Origin: Rhodospirillaceae bacterium UBA6219
GTDB lineage: Bacteria > Pseudomonadota > Alphaproteobacteria > Rhodospirillales > Magnetospirillaceae
Reading direction: 5' to 3'
DNA: 6,798 nt
NCBI GenBank assembly: GCA_002435715.1
Contig: DISD01000019.1
Coordinates: 25,866 to 32,663, forward strand
The notes beneath the pieces are model-generated. The model worked only from the letters and a program-made list of their open reading frames with translations. It was not told where the DNA came from and did no database searches. Numbering within the stretch: the stretch's first letter is position 1; each line of letters begins with the position of its first letter. Made by a program: the position numbers and the translations under genes. This document shows positions 6,388 through 6,798 of this stretch, in pieces.

Positions 6388-6798
6388 TCAGGCGGCGCGG
6401 ATACGGGCCATGAAGTCGCTGAACTGGCGGCGCAAACCCTCGGCCTGATGCTGCAGGTCGTCGACGGCGCCCAGCACTTGGGTGGCGGCGGTGTCGGCTT
6501 CGGCGGCGGCTTCGGCCACCCGGGCGACGTTGTCGACCACCGCGGCGGAACCGGCGGCGGCTTCTTGCAGGTTGCCGGCGATGCGACGGGTGGCGCCGTC
6601 CTGTTGGGTCATGGCAGCGCTGACCGCCAACGAGATTTCCTCGATCTGGTTGACGATGGCCCCCACCTGATGCAGCGAATCCACCGAATCCTTGGTCGCC
6701 TGCTGGATGGTGGTGATCTGGCGGGTGATTTCCTCGGTGGCCTTGCCGGTCTGGTTGGCCAGGGTCTTGACCTCGCCGGCGACCACGGCGAAGCCCTT
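6388..6798 (-). CDS. Methyl-accepting chemotaxis protein, C-terminal end (5' part outside window)
   Basis: The last 136 codons of a chemoreceptor are present; the start lies beyond the right edge. MCPs relay ligand signals to the CheA-CheW kinase complex. The visible part begins with KGFAVVAGEVKTLANQT, the conserved segment just after the hairpin tip that contacts CheA/CheW. It continues as a long coiled coil rich in Ala, Glu and Gln (for example TEEITRQITTIQQATKDSV and QEAAAGSAAVVDNVARVAEA) and ends in RQFSDFMARIRAA. Because the sensor and membrane segments are missing, the ligand and topology cannot be told. The C-terminus lacks a CheR/CheB-docking pentapeptide of the NWETF type. A strong terminator follows, so the gene is probably the end of its own transcript. 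Confidence 0.95.
   Translation of the reverse strand, partial: KGFAVVAGEVKTLANQTGKATEEITRQITTIQQATKDSVDSLHQVGAIVNQIEEISLAVSAAMTQQDGATRRIAGNLQEAAAGSAAVVDNVARVAEAAAEADTAATQVLGAVDDLQHQAEGLRRQFSDFMARIRAA

Overview
The window is GC-rich and tightly packed. Every gene I can support lies on the minus strand, so transcription runs from high to low coordinates. The gene types (a PAS/GGDEF-like/EAL protein, a chemotaxis receptor, a RhlE-type helicase and a TPR protein of a style common in Rhodospirillales), together with a full-length match to the CtrA box, point to a motile alphaproteobacterium, possibly Magnetospirillum-like. The lineage is inferred from sequence style, not from a search.

In transcription order: (1) 6798-6388 is the C-terminal end of a methyl-accepting chemotaxis protein, cut by the window edge and followed by a strong intrinsic terminator (6321-6362). 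(2) 6200-6320 is a compact regulatory region with three 7-bp repeats spaced exactly 11 bp apart, a TTAA-N7-TTAA element, and a good Shine-Dalgarno site. (3) 6196-4499 encodes a 565-aa PAS, degenerate GGDEF (GGASF) and EAL protein that keeps the known EAL catalytic residues, so it is a probable c-di-GMP phosphodiesterase. (4) 4476-2392 is ligA, the NAD-dependent DNA ligase, starting 22 bp after the EAL gene stops and probably co-transcribed with it. (5) 2301-721 encodes a 526-aa protein with a Pro/Ala-rich N-terminus, a compact middle domain I cannot place firmly, and C-terminal TPR-like repeats with a 47-residue period. (6) 485-1 is the N-terminal 161 codons of a DEAD-box RNA helicase, preceded by a candidate promoter and a leader of roughly 150 nt.

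The genes do not form one pathway. The receptor and the EAL protein fit a motility/c-di-GMP theme, and the CtrA-like box would suit that because CtrA controls motility genes in many alphaproteobacteria. LigA and the helicase are housekeeping functions. I see no mobile element, CRISPR array, tRNA or rRNA, and no clear new multi-gene system. The most interesting parts are the EAL gene's regulatory region, its degenerate GGDEF domain, and the unassigned domain of the TPR protein. The long plus-strand open frames are antisense shadows of the minus-strand genes.
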